64,000 nucleotides of DNA from a virus, in IMG/VR virus record IMGVR_UViG_3300025110_000009, positions 1 to 64,000 of that record. One strand, written 5' to 3'. A program made the position numbers and the translations under genes. This document shows, piece by piece, positions 21,863 through 31,634 of this stretch (position 1 is the stretch's first letter; the number at the start of each line of letters is the position of its first letter). The notes beneath the pieces are model-generated. The model was not told the DNA's origin and did no database searches. It was given only the letters and a program-made list of their open reading frames with translations.

Positions 21863-22259
21863 ACCGGAATGGATTGATATACTCAAACTAATCAATCGCC
21901 CTCGGCCTGTCGGCCCACAACCTTTAACCCGCGAACCATCTCCCCATGTTGAGAGGACTAGGAGTAAAAGTAAAACAAAGTTTAAAACTTCAGATTTAAC
22001 TAAACCTGATGATAAAGTTGAAACAGATGTTGCACCACAAACAAAAGATGAATGCGTTTGCAGAAACCCATTATGTAATATGAGAGCAACATGGAAATGC
22101 AGAAACTGTCAGCATCAATCTTGTGATATACATAAAGAAATATTAGAATCATTTACTTCTCCTACAAATGGACAAAGAGCAAAAGATGTTCATAATTTTG
22201 GCCCTTGGGATTGTAAGTCAGGAGAAGAAAAAAGAAGTAGGGATGAAGTTCAAGATTAG
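21852..22259 (+). CDS. Tagged protein 19, B-box-like zinc finger
   Basis: 135 residues from ATG 21852. Tag variant MANKPEWIDILKLI. A Pro/Arg/Lys-rich linker is followed by CVCRNPLCNMRATWKC, then CQHQSCDIH, resembling the Cys/His module of the tagged protein at 12173. The second half is otherwise disordered. Likely protein- or nucleic-acid-binding. Confidence 0.7.
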   Translation: MANKPEWIDILKLINRPRPVGPQPLTREPSPHVERTRSKSKTKFKTSDLTKPDDKVETDVAPQTKDECVCRNPLCNMRATWKCRNCQHQSCDIHKEILESFTSPTNGQRAKDVHNFGPWDCKSGEEKRSRDEVQD

Positions 22260-22267
22260 GTGATAAA

Positions 22268-23125
22268 ATGGATAAGAGAGAGATATGGGAAAAGGTGCTT
22301 AAAATGGGCACTACAATGGGTGGAGAAAAAGAAGGTTTCTTCTTTCTGGATAAGTTTCCAGAATTAAAAACATTAGTCTTTGATACTACAGGAACATGGA
22401 TGGATAAGTTCAATCAAGAAAGAACTATGACTAAGTGGATTAAAAGAAAGAATAACGAATTTAGGCCAAGATTAATGAGTAATTCCCAAAGAGGAATATA
22501 TGGTAAAGTAAACATTGACTCTTGGGAATTACGCGATTGGGACGTAGAGTTTAATGAGGCTAAGTGGGGGAAGATGGATAGACAAAGTATGGTTCCATTA
22601 GAGCGAGAAGCATCACATGGTAGACAAGTTTGGTCTTTGGCATCAAATGAGATAGGGCTTACTATTAAGGAAGATACTAAAAGACCTTACCATAGCGTTA
22701 CTATAGATTTACCACACGATACTGACATGGTGTTTATGCCTGACGATGTTCCTTTAACAAATGCAGAAGCAGCAGTTCTATACATTAGAACATGGTATGA
22801 TGATAATAGTAAGAGTGCCCTTAAAAAACAAAGAGCCATGATGGAACAGTTTGGTTTGGGTGAACTAGTAAATCTAAAGCATGGGGAAAATCCAATAATA
22901 ATGAGTTTGGTTGAGAAGGGTCTTTTCCGATTAAATAGACAAAGGCTCAAAGATGACAACTTAAAAGGATTCCCTGAGGTAACAAATAGGGGTCGAAGCG
23001 TTGCACCAAACATGGACAAACCGGATTTTGTAACTGGCTTTAAAGAAGAAGTCAGAAAGAATCCAAATAAATCCTTCTTGTTTATACCAGAAGGAATAAA
23101 AGAAGATGATTGGTTTACGGCGTGA
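22268..23125 (+). CDS. Tagged protein 20, 285 residues
   Basis: Tag variant MDKREIWEKVLKMG with a GGTGATAAA ribosome site. The body mixes helices and strands with several Trp (DSWELRDWDVEFNEAKWG) and a helix run near residues 175-200. No motif recognised. Ends just before the large gene at 23130. Confidence 0.7.
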   Translation: MDKREIWEKVLKMGTTMGGEKEGFFFLDKFPELKTLVFDTTGTWMDKFNQERTMTKWIKRKNNEFRPRLMSNSQRGIYGKVNIDSWELRDWDVEFNEAKWGKMDRQSMVPLEREASHGRQVWSLASNEIGLTIKEDTKRPYHSVTIDLPHDTDMVFMPDDVPLTNAEAAVLYIRTWYDDNSKSALKKQRAMMEQFGLGELVNLKHGENPIIMSLVEKGLFRLNRQRLKDDNLKGFPEVTNRGRSVAPNMDKPDFVTGFKEEVRKNPNKSFLFIPEGIKEDDWFTA

Positions 23126-23129
23126 TTGA

Positions 23130-25229
23130 GTGGCTTGGGAAAATTTGTTAAAGGCTTTGCCAAAACCTGCAAATGTTGCGGGTTTTTTAACTACAGATAA
23201 AGGTGCAGATTATATCTTAGGTGAAGCAGAGAAAGAAGATAAGACAAACATTATTCGTGTTAAAAATAAAGTTACTGCTCTTTCTCAAAAGAAACAAATC
23301 CCTAGTGAATTTAAAGAACAAGAAGATACTATTGCCGCAGAAGCATTGAAAGTGGTTGAAGGACTAAATAAGATACTTACAGCAGAAAGTAAAAAGCGTC
23401 AAGAAAAGTCTACATCAGAATTTAAATTTGATGAGATATTAGAGTCCCTTAAAGAAGGTGACAAGAAACCCCTACAGAAGTTTGTAGGTAAGGGGTTTAG
23501 AAGTTGGGCTGGTAAAAATAGACAACGTAAGATGGATGTATTATCAAGGCACAAGGCTGAACTATTAGAGTTGATAGATGAAGATGATGATGAACTATTG
23601 TATTACATAACAGACAAAGAATATAGAACTAAGCAAGTAGGCGCAATGAAAGAAATACAAGAGGCTTTTAAAGACTATAATGTTACTGTTGAAAAAACAG
23701 GTTCTGAAATTGTGATTACTTTAGGGAAAGCCAAAATAGAAAATGGCCCATTAGTAATTACTCCTAACCATTTAGAGCAAGTAAAAGATATTATCAATAA
23801 GTTTGAACAAAGAAGCACAGGGAACCAAATTAAATTTACTAGAACTGGTGGTGCTAGTAAATCTGTTCTATTGAAACTATTAGGAAAGGCAGATGTTTCT
23901 GATAGGGTGCAAAGAGAAAAAGAAAGCATAGATGCAAATAGTTATACTAATAAGGTAGAAGGCGAAGAAGATGCATTAAACTACTTAAAGTTATTAGGAA
24001 GCAAAGGCTGGAGAAAGAAAATAGAATTTATGCCTACGCCTAAAACAAAAAGCAAAAAGGCTATTGAAAATGCAAGACAATCGTTATTAATGATTAAGGG
24101 GAAAGTTGGAGTTTCTGCAACGTTAGAAACGATATTAACATCCGGGACTTTAAATTTAAGAAACGTTGTGGAAACAGGAGAAGAAGTAAAAACAAAAAGA
24201 AAAGTTTCTTCACAGTTGGTAGCATTGTTTGAAAAGGCTAAAGATAAACAATCAGAGTATTACACTAGAGATGATAGAGCAGAATCTTATGATAGGGGAG
24301 AAGGCGGTAAAAGAGATAGTTATGTTAAAACTCACCCCTCCGGTGTTGCTCCTGAGAAAATTAAAGAATTAAGAAATATTTATAGAAAGAGAGGAGAAGA
24401 ATTTCCTAAGTTTTATACATATGTTATGAACTCTAGTTCTGACGAAGCAAGAGCAGTAGTAGATGATTTACAAACTTTAGAAAAATATTACCAAGGTGAA
24501 CAACAGGGAACAAATTTATTCACCAAGGAAGAAGTAGATTTATTTGAAAAACTACCTGAAATTATTAAAACAGCAAGAAATGATGTTGCTGCTGTTAATA
24601 ATGAGTTAAAAGAATTTTACGGAAAAGGCAATAATAGAATGGCGATTTCAATAGTTTCTCTTTTAGAAGGTAGAAAAACAGATGAGCCAATGTTTAAACC
24701 TGTTAAAGATATGTATAAATTTAATCATCTTGGAGTGTCTATGGAAAAGGCTAAAATATTTGTTAGCCAACTGAAAAACTTTAGAGATGCTGATGATGGA
24801 ATAGACATATCAATGACAAAAACCAATACATTAAATACACTATTAGATGAGTTTGAAGAATATGATGAAAATCTACACGATGTTACTCCTTCAAGTATCC
24901 TGCATACTATTATCAAGTTAGATTATTATTATGGAAGTAGGAAATTAAATGGCATGAAGAATCGCATATTGGATGAAGATGTTGAAAAGAAACAATTAGA
25001 TATGTTAAAAGAATTAATTAAACTAGCGGAGAAAAATCAAGATGATATTGTTCAAGGTTTAGTAGATGCAGTTAAAGAAAAGGTTCAACATATTATAGAT
25101 AATTCATCTGTATATATAGAGTTATTAGAATATGAAAAGAAAGGGGAAGTTATTCAAGACCAGATGTATACACTTATGGGACGGCTTGAAAAGAAGGATT
25201 TAGTGGAGGTAACACAAGATGGAGATTAA
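23130..25229 (+). CDS. Tagged protein 21, large helical protein
   Basis: 699 residues, GTG start. Tag MAWENLLKAL. The body is almost entirely charged helices with few Cys or aromatic residues, and no nucleotide-binding or protease motif was found. With its 856-residue neighbour it could form a large internal structure or an ejected protein, comparable in size to inner-core proteins of podoviruses, but no homology is claimed. Confidence 0.75.
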   Translation: MAWENLLKALPKPANVAGFLTTDKGADYILGEAEKEDKTNIIRVKNKVTALSQKKQIPSEFKEQEDTIAAEALKVVEGLNKILTAESKKRQEKSTSEFKFDEILESLKEGDKKPLQKFVGKGFRSWAGKNRQRKMDVLSRHKAELLELIDEDDDELLYYITDKEYRTKQVGAMKEIQEAFKDYNVTVEKTGSEIVITLGKAKIENGPLVITPNHLEQVKDIINKFEQRSTGNQIKFTRTGGASKSVLLKLLGKADVSDRVQREKESIDANSYTNKVEGEEDALNYLKLLGSKGWRKKIEFMPTPKTKSKKAIENARQSLLMIKGKVGVSATLETILTSGTLNLRNVVETGEEVKTKRKVSSQLVALFEKAKDKQSEYYTRDDRAESYDRGEGGKRDSYVKTHPSGVAPEKIKELRNIYRKRGEEFPKFYTYVMNSSSDEARAVVDDLQTLEKYYQGEQQGTNLFTKEEVDLFEKLPEIIKTARNDVAAVNNELKEFYGKGNNRMAISIVSLLEGRKTDEPMFKPVKDMYKFNHLGVSMEKAKIFVSQLKNFRDADDGIDISMTKTNTLNTLLDEFEEYDENLHDVTPSSILHTIIKLDYYYGSRKLNGMKNRILDEDVEKKQLDMLKELIKLAEKNQDDIVQGLVDAVKEKVQHIIDNSSVYIELLEYEKKGEVIQDQMYTLMGRLEKKDLVEVTQDGD

Positions 25230-27789
25230 AGATTATATTGGTTTGACAAGACACGCCTACATGGATAAGTATGATATTAAAGACATGATGGTATATGCTG
25301 ATATGATGGATGAAGCAGAAACATTAGAGTTCCAAGAAGACCATGTTCCTAGAAGTGATGTTATAGAAGTTACTCAATCTCAAGATAGAGATGCAAGTAT
25401 CAAGGATGTTACAGAAGAACTACAAGATAGAGGATTTTCTGATAAATATATTGAAGACTATATTGAGTTTCTTACTAAAGGAACCGATACAGGTAAGTTA
25501 AGTAAAACATCATTAAAGGAAATATTAATTAATTTCAAATATCGCAATAGAAAACTAAGACCCAACCAACTCAAATCTGCTCTTAACATTGATGATATTA
25601 CTTTAGTAAACAAAGACAAAGATACTAGGAAATTTTTAGATGATATGTTGGATACCCTAAAAGGTAAAGAGTTTATGTCACACTATGCATTAGGACTTTC
25701 TTCTTTATCAGATGCTCTTGAAACAACAGACAGGAAAAGAAAACTAAAAATTGAAAGATTTGATGACTCAGAATTAATAGGAGTGATTGACCCTAAATAT
25801 ATTAAATCAAGAGAGAAATTCTATGACTTCTGGTCTGGTGTGTATGATGAATATGAAGTCTTGCAAAATGCAATTAAAGAATTGTTACTTAATTGGGAAG
25901 GACTTGAAAAAGAAGTCGAAGAACTTCTAAATGAAGAGGGCGAAGTGGTTGGTGAGAAGACAACAATTACTAATAGAAAAGAATCAGAGACTTTCTTCCA
26001 TACCTTAGACAAGGAATTAGAGGTATTACACAAACTATATGAAAAAATGGATAGTATGAATTATGTTATTAAAAGTAGAACTGTGCATTATCCTGTTGCA
26101 AGTGATGACGAACTAGATACTTTAGATAATGTTCACAATGCAATAATGACAAAAATACAAGAGTTGTTTGATGAGGCAGGTGATGACCGCGCTGGTGAAG
26201 AAGAAGAAGATGATTTTGCTATAGATGAAGAAGAAGAAATGATAGACCTTTATGGGGTGAATCCTGAGGAGGAGCCTACAGGAAACACAGGGGCAACTAG
26301 CGAGTTTGGCATAGGTGGTGGCACAGTTGAAGAAACGGCTGAGAACTTTAAAAAGCAAACAGGTCGTAAAACTAGAATAACAGATGTTGACCCTCTTTAC
26401 GCAATTGCTGCTCAGAAAGGAATTGTAGAAGACCCCTTTGATAAGAAGTCATGGGAGAAATTCTTGGAGGTATTAGAACAAGAAATTAAAGAAGAAAACG
26501 AAATGGATGCTGGTATAGCAGAGGACTTACAAGAACTATTAGATGAACATAAAAGTAGAAAAGAAATGATTTCTGATGCAAAAAGAGAATTTTATTATAT
26601 TCCTTATACACAAGAAGTTAATGAGTTTCTAAGACATAGAGGCTCTGCATTTGAATTTAATGCAGACTATTTAGGAGAACAGGATTTGCCTTCTTTTGAT
26701 GAGTTAGAACAATTTCATTTAGACTTATTAGAAGCAATAGGTAATCTCTTAGAAGACCCATTAGATAGAACTTCTATGCCGGAGATTTGGGATGCAGTAG
26801 ATATGCCATCAGGAGGAATTGCTGGAAGAGAAGAGAAAGAAGATGCGTCACAAAGAGAATTATATAACGTTTTCTCAAGATTTAGATTAGGACATTTAGG
26901 TTCACTTAGAGAAGATTTAGGAGAGTTTGAAGAGTCTATGCAAAATGTATTAGAAGCAATACAAGACTATTATGTAGAACCTTCACAAGGAGAAATGCAA
27001 CCTTTTAAGGACGTTCCTAAATTTTTACGAAAGGGCGAGTTAGCGCGATTTATGGCGCGAGGCGCACCTGACAGATTAATTTCTCATCTATTTACTATAT
27101 TCTTAGAATATGGAATTGGGTTGATTGATAATAATGATTTGCTTCAGATAAACCAATACAGAACAGCATTGACTACTACTTCTCCTTCTAAGCAAAATCT
27201 TGAAACCTCTGTCCAAAATGTTCTAACTATTCTTGAAGAATTTACTGAAAATATGTCCCTAGAATATCAGTATTTTGGACACATATTGGAAAGGATTGCA
27301 AAAGAAAATGATAATGTTTCCTTAGATGATTTAAAGATTGAAGGACAAAGTGTAGAAAGACTTGCAAGAGAATATGAGAAAGCAGGTAAGCCTACACCAA
27401 TGTATAAATATTTAATAATATTTATTGCCTCTAAGTCTAAATTGTTTAAAAAGGATTTATCAAAGAAAGCACAAGTTGAAAAGTTCATGTCTCTTCATAC
27501 GGAAAGAGGAGATAAAATTAAACTATCTATACCAGAGCGTTCTATATTAGTTGCCCATGATGAAATTAGAAAGATGTTAAACAAGCCTACTTATCTAGGA
27601 TTTGGAGACACCAGCGATTTTGACAATGTTAACGATACAATAGACTTTGTGAAGAAGCGATATAACGTAGAAATTACTGCAACTGACATTGTTGGTATTG
27701 TTAGTGAGTTTGATAATATGAACACTATCGCAAAGAAATTTGGTGTTAATGAAGATGTCGTTTATCATGTAAAGGCGGTGTTCCGATGA
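25219..27789 (+). CDS. Large acidic helical protein, no canonical tag
   Basis: 856 residues starting MEIKDYIGLTRHAYMDKYDI. Acidic, with an extreme acid run near residues 325-345 (EEEEDDFAIDEEEEMIDLY). The last 110 residues look like two helix-turn-helix units (VEKFMSLHTERG, NTIAKKFGVNEDVVYHV), the second typical of a DNA-binding HTH. It overlaps the previous gene by 11 bases. No W-tag, so it may be a partner rather than a cargo. Function unknown. Confidence 0.75.
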   Translation: MEIKDYIGLTRHAYMDKYDIKDMMVYADMMDEAETLEFQEDHVPRSDVIEVTQSQDRDASIKDVTEELQDRGFSDKYIEDYIEFLTKGTDTGKLSKTSLKEILINFKYRNRKLRPNQLKSALNIDDITLVNKDKDTRKFLDDMLDTLKGKEFMSHYALGLSSLSDALETTDRKRKLKIERFDDSELIGVIDPKYIKSREKFYDFWSGVYDEYEVLQNAIKELLLNWEGLEKEVEELLNEEGEVVGEKTTITNRKESETFFHTLDKELEVLHKLYEKMDSMNYVIKSRTVHYPVASDDELDTLDNVHNAIMTKIQELFDEAGDDRAGEEEEDDFAIDEEEEMIDLYGVNPEEEPTGNTGATSEFGIGGGTVEETAENFKKQTGRKTRITDVDPLYAIAAQKGIVEDPFDKKSWEKFLEVLEQEIKEENEMDAGIAEDLQELLDEHKSRKEMISDAKREFYYIPYTQEVNEFLRHRGSAFEFNADYLGEQDLPSFDELEQFHLDLLEAIGNLLEDPLDRTSMPEIWDAVDMPSGGIAGREEKEDASQRELYNVFSRFRLGHLGSLREDLGEFEESMQNVLEAIQDYYVEPSQGEMQPFKDVPKFLRKGELARFMARGAPDRLISHLFTIFLEYGIGLIDNNDLLQINQYRTALTTTSPSKQNLETSVQNVLTILEEFTENMSLEYQYFGHILERIAKENDNVSLDDLKIEGQSVERLAREYEKAGKPTPMYKYLIIFIASKSKLFKKDLSKKAQVEKFMSLHTERGDKIKLSIPERSILVAHDEIRKMLNKPTYLGFGDTSDFDNVNDTIDFVKKRYNVEITATDIVGIVSEFDNMNTIAKKFGVNEDVVYHVKAVFR

Positions 27790-27944
27790 ACTGGTTTAAC
27801 ATCGTAAAGAAAAAGCCTGTTGATGAGGCAATAGATGACTTAGAGGAAGTCGCAGATAAATATGATTTGGATGAACACGATTGGTCATCTGTTGATGATG
27901 CTTCAGATTATTTATTTGAACATAAGGTAGTTGATAAGAAATGA
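27786..27944 (+). CDS. Tagged protein 22, 52 residues
   Basis: Tag MNWFNIVKKK followed by an acidic helical body ending FEHKVVDKK. ATGA overlaps at both ends tie it firmly into the operon. About a fifth of the protein is tag. Confidence 0.65.
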   Translation: MNWFNIVKKKPVDEAIDDLEEVADKYDLDEHDWSSVDDASDYLFEHKVVDKK

Positions 27945-28225
27945 AACTTAGACACAGAATAATTAGTAAACTCATTGATTGGATGGGTCACATATATGTT
28001 GTGTTAGATGCAAGGCTACCACCAGAAACCGGGCCAATTCTTAAGTTAAAAATTGATTCTGATATTGAAGCCATGACTAGGAGAGAGTTGTGTAATTATT
28101 TAGAAGAACAATTTAGGCTTGAAAAAGATACTTTTTGGTTCCTACAATCCACTCAAAAAATTAGATTCTGTTGTCAAAAAGCAAGAGAACTAACAAGTCC
28201 AAGTAAATTTGAAATGGGATATTAA
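27941..28225 (+). CDS. Small protein without tag
   Basis: 94 residues beginning MKLRHRIISKLIDWMGHIYV. An N-terminal amphipathic helix with Trp is loosely tag-like. The middle is alpha/beta and FCCQKARE lies near the end. Overlaps both neighbours. Unknown. Confidence 0.65.
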   Translation: MKLRHRIISKLIDWMGHIYVVLDARLPPETGPILKLKIDSDIEAMTRRELCNYLEEQFRLEKDTFWFLQSTQKIRFCCQKARELTSPSKFEMGY

Positions 28226-28299
28226 TGGGAAAAAAGAATTTGCCTTTACGCAAAATTAAATTAAATAGATTTAGGTGGTGGGAATTTGGATTGGTTTGA
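28225..28299 (+). CDS. 24-residue basic peptide
   Basis: MGKKNLPLRKIKLNRFRWWE ending FGLV. The start is TAATG-coupled to the previous stop and its end overlaps the TTG start of the next gene. May only provide translational coupling. Confidence 0.4.
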   Translation: MGKKNLPLRKIKLNRFRWWEFGLV

Positions 28300-28867
28300 G
28301 ATTGTAAAAGCATACAAAGGAATTACATTTCCAGCAAGATTATTTTCAGAAGATGAAATAGTTGAAGTTTGGACTGAATCAAATCCAGATAATCCAAGAC
28401 CCGCAAGAAGAACTAATCCTGTAGGTTTAAACCCATTTACTTTTGATGGTGACTATCTTACTGCTTGGGATAATAATAGAATCATAGGTTATTCTGGGTT
28501 TGAAGACCACGGTAAATGGTGGGCCTTAGCAGGAGCAAGAGTTCATCCAGACTATGCAAACGGTGGAAAGAAAGGATTTACAGGTATTGGCGCAAAACTA
28601 CAGAAAATGAAAATGTCTAAGATGGGCCACAAAGCCGCTATAGGTTTATTAAATAACAAGTCTTTGGGAGGAAAGAATTGGGCAGATTCTTTTGGAAGAA
28701 AATTCTTTGATGTTAATCCTACAGATATAACAAAATATTATGAACACATTCCAAAGAAAGTTGTAGACTTCCATGTAACAAGAGCAGAAGAAAGAAATAA
28801 TGATTTGGTAATTTATATTCCAACAGCAATGGCACAAGCATGGAATGAAGCAGAAGGTGAAAGATAA
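28286..28867 (+). CDS. Tagged protein 23, GNAT-like acetyltransferase fold
   Basis: 193 residues; TTG start giving MDWFEIVKAY. Residues about 57-105 (NNRIIGYSGF, WALAGARVHPDYANGG, then GIGAKLQKM) match the strand-helix core of GNAT acetyltransferases, where 'RVHPDYRGKGIG' is the acetyl-CoA-binding turn. Here the turn is lengthened by a few residues (GGKKGFTGIG). If active it would acetylate an unknown host or viral substrate. Sits directly before the large terminase. Confidence 0.65.
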   Translation: MDWFEIVKAYKGITFPARLFSEDEIVEVWTESNPDNPRPARRTNPVGLNPFTFDGDYLTAWDNNRIIGYSGFEDHGKWWALAGARVHPDYANGGKKGFTGIGAKLQKMKMSKMGHKAAIGLLNNKSLGGKNWADSFGRKFFDVNPTDITKYYEHIPKKVVDFHVTRAEERNNDLVIYIPTAMAQAWNEAEGER

Positions 28868-30306
28868 TGGTAGAATTAGAAGAATTAAATTTTGCCCACA
28901 GAATGGACATGGAAATGTCTAAGGATTCATTTCCATATTTCTTTCAAAATGTTCTAGGAATGATGTATCCTGAATATATGCAAGAGTGGCTTCAAACTAT
29001 GCAAGACACAGATAGAAGTGTTATTGTTTGTAGTCGTGACCACGGGAAGTCTGTCTTTATGCATTCTTGGGTAGTGTGGAATTTAGTATTCAAAGAACCC
29101 CCATTCCAAATGCTTTACATTTCCTCTAACCAAAAGCAGACTCTAGTTCACATGAGAGAAATTGATAGGTATTTTAATCTACCACAACTAAAAAAGTTTA
29201 GACCTTCAAGAGGTTGGGCTATTGGAAACATTACATTAACAAATGGAAACTCTATTCTTGAAAGGTCAGTAGGTTCACAGATTCGTGGTCTTCACCCTCA
29301 AGAAATTATTATTGACGACCCTTTGAAAGAGTTTAGTTTAACAGGTATTCAAAGAGTTACTGATTGGTTCTTCGGAGATATGATACCAACTCTGCATCAT
29401 ACTGCTAATTTAAGAATGATAGGAACCCCTTTCACATATACTGATATTTTCTCACAGTTAGAAGAGAATGCTGCTTATACAGTTAGAAAGTATCCGTGTT
29501 TAGATTCTATGAATGAACCACTATGGCCTGAAAGATGGGACTATGATGCTCTAATGCAAAGAAAAGCAGAGATTGGTTCATTAAAGTTTACAAGAGAGTA
29601 TTTATGTATTCCTGTTTCAACAGGCACGGCACTTTTCGGACAAGAACACTTGGAAAATGCTAAAAATAAAGACTTAATTCTTAAATTGGGTCACAGAAAG
29701 GATAAAGGATACAAATATTATGTTGGTGTTGACCCTGCTATCTCTACAGATGGCGATTATAACGTAATTATGGTTTTAGAAGTTGATGATGAGAAAAATA
29801 AAAGCATTGTTCATGTGGATAGGGCCAAGAATGTTCAGTTTAGAGAGAATATTGATAAATTAAGGCTAATTGGTCAAGTATTTGAGCCTGAGGTTATACT
29901 ATATGAAACAAATACGTTTGCAAAAGCCTTTACTCAAGAACTAAGGGCAGTTTCTGACTTAAATGTTAGAGATTTTGACACAACTAGAAGAAAGAAACAA
30001 GAAATCATCTTAAATCTTCAAATGAATTTTGAAAACAATAAATTACACCTTCCTTATGGTGATAATAACAGCAGAAAGATGTCTCAAGCCCTATTAGAAG
30101 AGTTATCTATGTTTTCTATTACCCAATCTGGGAAATTTGAGGGAGTAGGCGCACATGACGACTTAGTGATGGGACTAGCATTAGCAAATGCGGCCTCACA
30201 GACTCCAACAGAAGCGTTTATGCTCCTTGATGACATGGGAATCTTTGAAGCCCCTGAGGAGCCGCTATACGGGCAAAACGCGAGCATGGTTGGATTAAAT
30301 TTTTAG
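28867..30306 (+). CDS. terL: Terminase large subunit
   Basis: 479 residues. The packaging ATPase has the Walker A-like CSRDHGKS at residues 55-62, Walker B IIIDD at 147-151, and a coupling motif GTPFTYTD near 187-194. The C-terminal RNase H-like nuclease begins YVGVDPAISTDGDYN (Asp289), continues with ILYETN, and ends with HDDLVMGLALA. It cuts and translocates DNA into the prohead through the portal encoded downstream. Length is typical and all motifs are intact. Confidence 0.95.
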   Translation: MVELEELNFAHRMDMEMSKDSFPYFFQNVLGMMYPEYMQEWLQTMQDTDRSVIVCSRDHGKSVFMHSWVVWNLVFKEPPFQMLYISSNQKQTLVHMREIDRYFNLPQLKKFRPSRGWAIGNITLTNGNSILERSVGSQIRGLHPQEIIIDDPLKEFSLTGIQRVTDWFFGDMIPTLHHTANLRMIGTPFTYTDIFSQLEENAAYTVRKYPCLDSMNEPLWPERWDYDALMQRKAEIGSLKFTREYLCIPVSTGTALFGQEHLENAKNKDLILKLGHRKDKGYKYYVGVDPAISTDGDYNVIMVLEVDDEKNKSIVHVDRAKNVQFRENIDKLRLIGQVFEPEVILYETNTFAKAFTQELRAVSDLNVRDFDTTRRKKQEIILNLQMNFENNKLHLPYGDNNSRKMSQALLEELSMFSITQSGKFEGVGAHDDLVMGLALANAASQTPTEAFMLLDDMGIFEAPEEPLYGQNASMVGLNF

Positions 30307-30320
30307 GTCGGGTATGAATT

Positions 30321-31631
30321 ATGGCATTAGAATCAGAAGCAGAGAAAGAAGAGGCAAAAACTTTGGAAGAAGAAGCAAGACTTCTCAATGAAAAGTCTAA
30401 ATTAACAGAAGAAATTGAGCAACTTAATAGGGCGTGGTTAGGAGATAAGCCTATTAGAAGCCATGAAGAGATAGCAAAGGATTATGCTCAAGAATTTAAA
30501 ATGAACCTAACAGATGCTAAAAAGATGTTAGATGTTTATCCAGACCAATATAAAATTCAAGGACATACTATACCTGACGTTATTAAAGAGATGAGAATGC
30601 ATCGAAGAACTCTTAAGGGTGAAAAGAAGATAGAATTTACTAAGGCTATAGATAATGTGATTGATGGCTACACAGATTACTTACATAAGTGCATTGATTC
30701 AATATATTGGGTTAAGAAATATAAGGCTCCTTTACAAAGCATGACTTGTAATGAAACTCATCTATTAAAGTTAAGTAAGATTAGTGATGAAGACACTAGG
30801 CGAAATGTTATTGATGCTCTTTGTAAGAATTGGGAAGCAAACCTAGAAATGAAAGGTAAATATTATGGTAAGGGTTATGCTGAGAATCTAAAGAAAGCAA
30901 CAAAAGCCAAAAGAGAATTTAAGGCAATTCTAAAGGAAACCTCTATAAGCCCTAGCACTAAGGCGGTAGTGAAGGCCGAGATACTTAAATCGGTTTGTGA
31001 TAATCCCGGAATTTCTGCAAGAGAAATACATGATTCGTTAGATAAGAATTTATACGATAAAACTTCTTCTGCGGTAATTGCAAAACTTGCTAGGGAAGAA
31101 AACATAACTTCTGTAAATGGAGCATACTATAAATTTAATGACGAAATTAAAAAGAATATATGGGCATATACAGCAGCATTTATTGACTCCGATGGCTATA
31201 TTACAATGGATAGAAATCATAACCCTAGAGTAGGACTAATTGCAACCGGAGAAAGAGGAAAAGCATTTATGACTGAAATGTATAAATCATTAGGAAGCAT
31301 TGGAAGATTACATTTAGACCAAAAATCCCCTCAAGATACTAGACCTGTAAATAGATTAAACTTTTATTCTGGTGGAGATATTAAAAAGTTATTAACAAAA
31401 TGTATGCCGCACTTTAGAATGAAGGGGCCTAATGCAAAAGTATTATTAGAACTAATAAAAATTAAAAAGCAGAATAAGAAAGAAGATTGGTATAAGCAAA
31501 GGAAAGATGAATTGTTTAAGTTAATGAAGTATCACAATCACAAAGACAACACTAATTTCAATTGGAATGAATGGGACATTGATATTGATTCAATTAGTAA
31601 GTTAGAAGAAAATTCAAAGATGGATGTATAA
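30321..31631 (+). CDS. LAGLIDADG endonuclease domain fused to helical and winged-helix domains
   Basis: 436 residues. Residues 1-210 are helical; 215-272 look like a winged helix (NPGISAREIHDSLDKN to GAYYKF). From about 281 the sequence WAYTAAFIDSDGYITMDRN carries a single LAGLIDADG motif, followed by the expected GxIG turn and a late Phe-Arg-Met-Lys-Gly segment. Single-motif enzymes act as dimers and cut long sites. It lies between terminase and portal with no intron or intein splice features around it. It could be a free-standing homing enzyme or a domesticated packaging/regulatory protein. Confidence 0.8.
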   Translation: MALESEAEKEEAKTLEEEARLLNEKSKLTEEIEQLNRAWLGDKPIRSHEEIAKDYAQEFKMNLTDAKKMLDVYPDQYKIQGHTIPDVIKEMRMHRRTLKGEKKIEFTKAIDNVIDGYTDYLHKCIDSIYWVKKYKAPLQSMTCNETHLLKLSKISDEDTRRNVIDALCKNWEANLEMKGKYYGKGYAENLKKATKAKREFKAILKETSISPSTKAVVKAEILKSVCDNPGISAREIHDSLDKNLYDKTSSAVIAKLAREENITSVNGAYYKFNDEIKKNIWAYTAAFIDSDGYITMDRNHNPRVGLIATGERGKAFMTEMYKSLGSIGRLHLDQKSPQDTRPVNRLNFYSGGDIKKLLTKCMPHFRMKGPNAKVLLELIKIKKQNKKEDWYKQRKDELFKLMKYHNHKDNTNFNWNEWDIDIDSISKLEENSKMDV

Positions 31632-31634
31632 TAG

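Noticed and set aside
30321-31631. Intein or group I intron in terL or portal
   Set aside because: Both neighbouring genes are complete and the nuclease has its own start, stop and ribosome context; no splice-junction residues seen.
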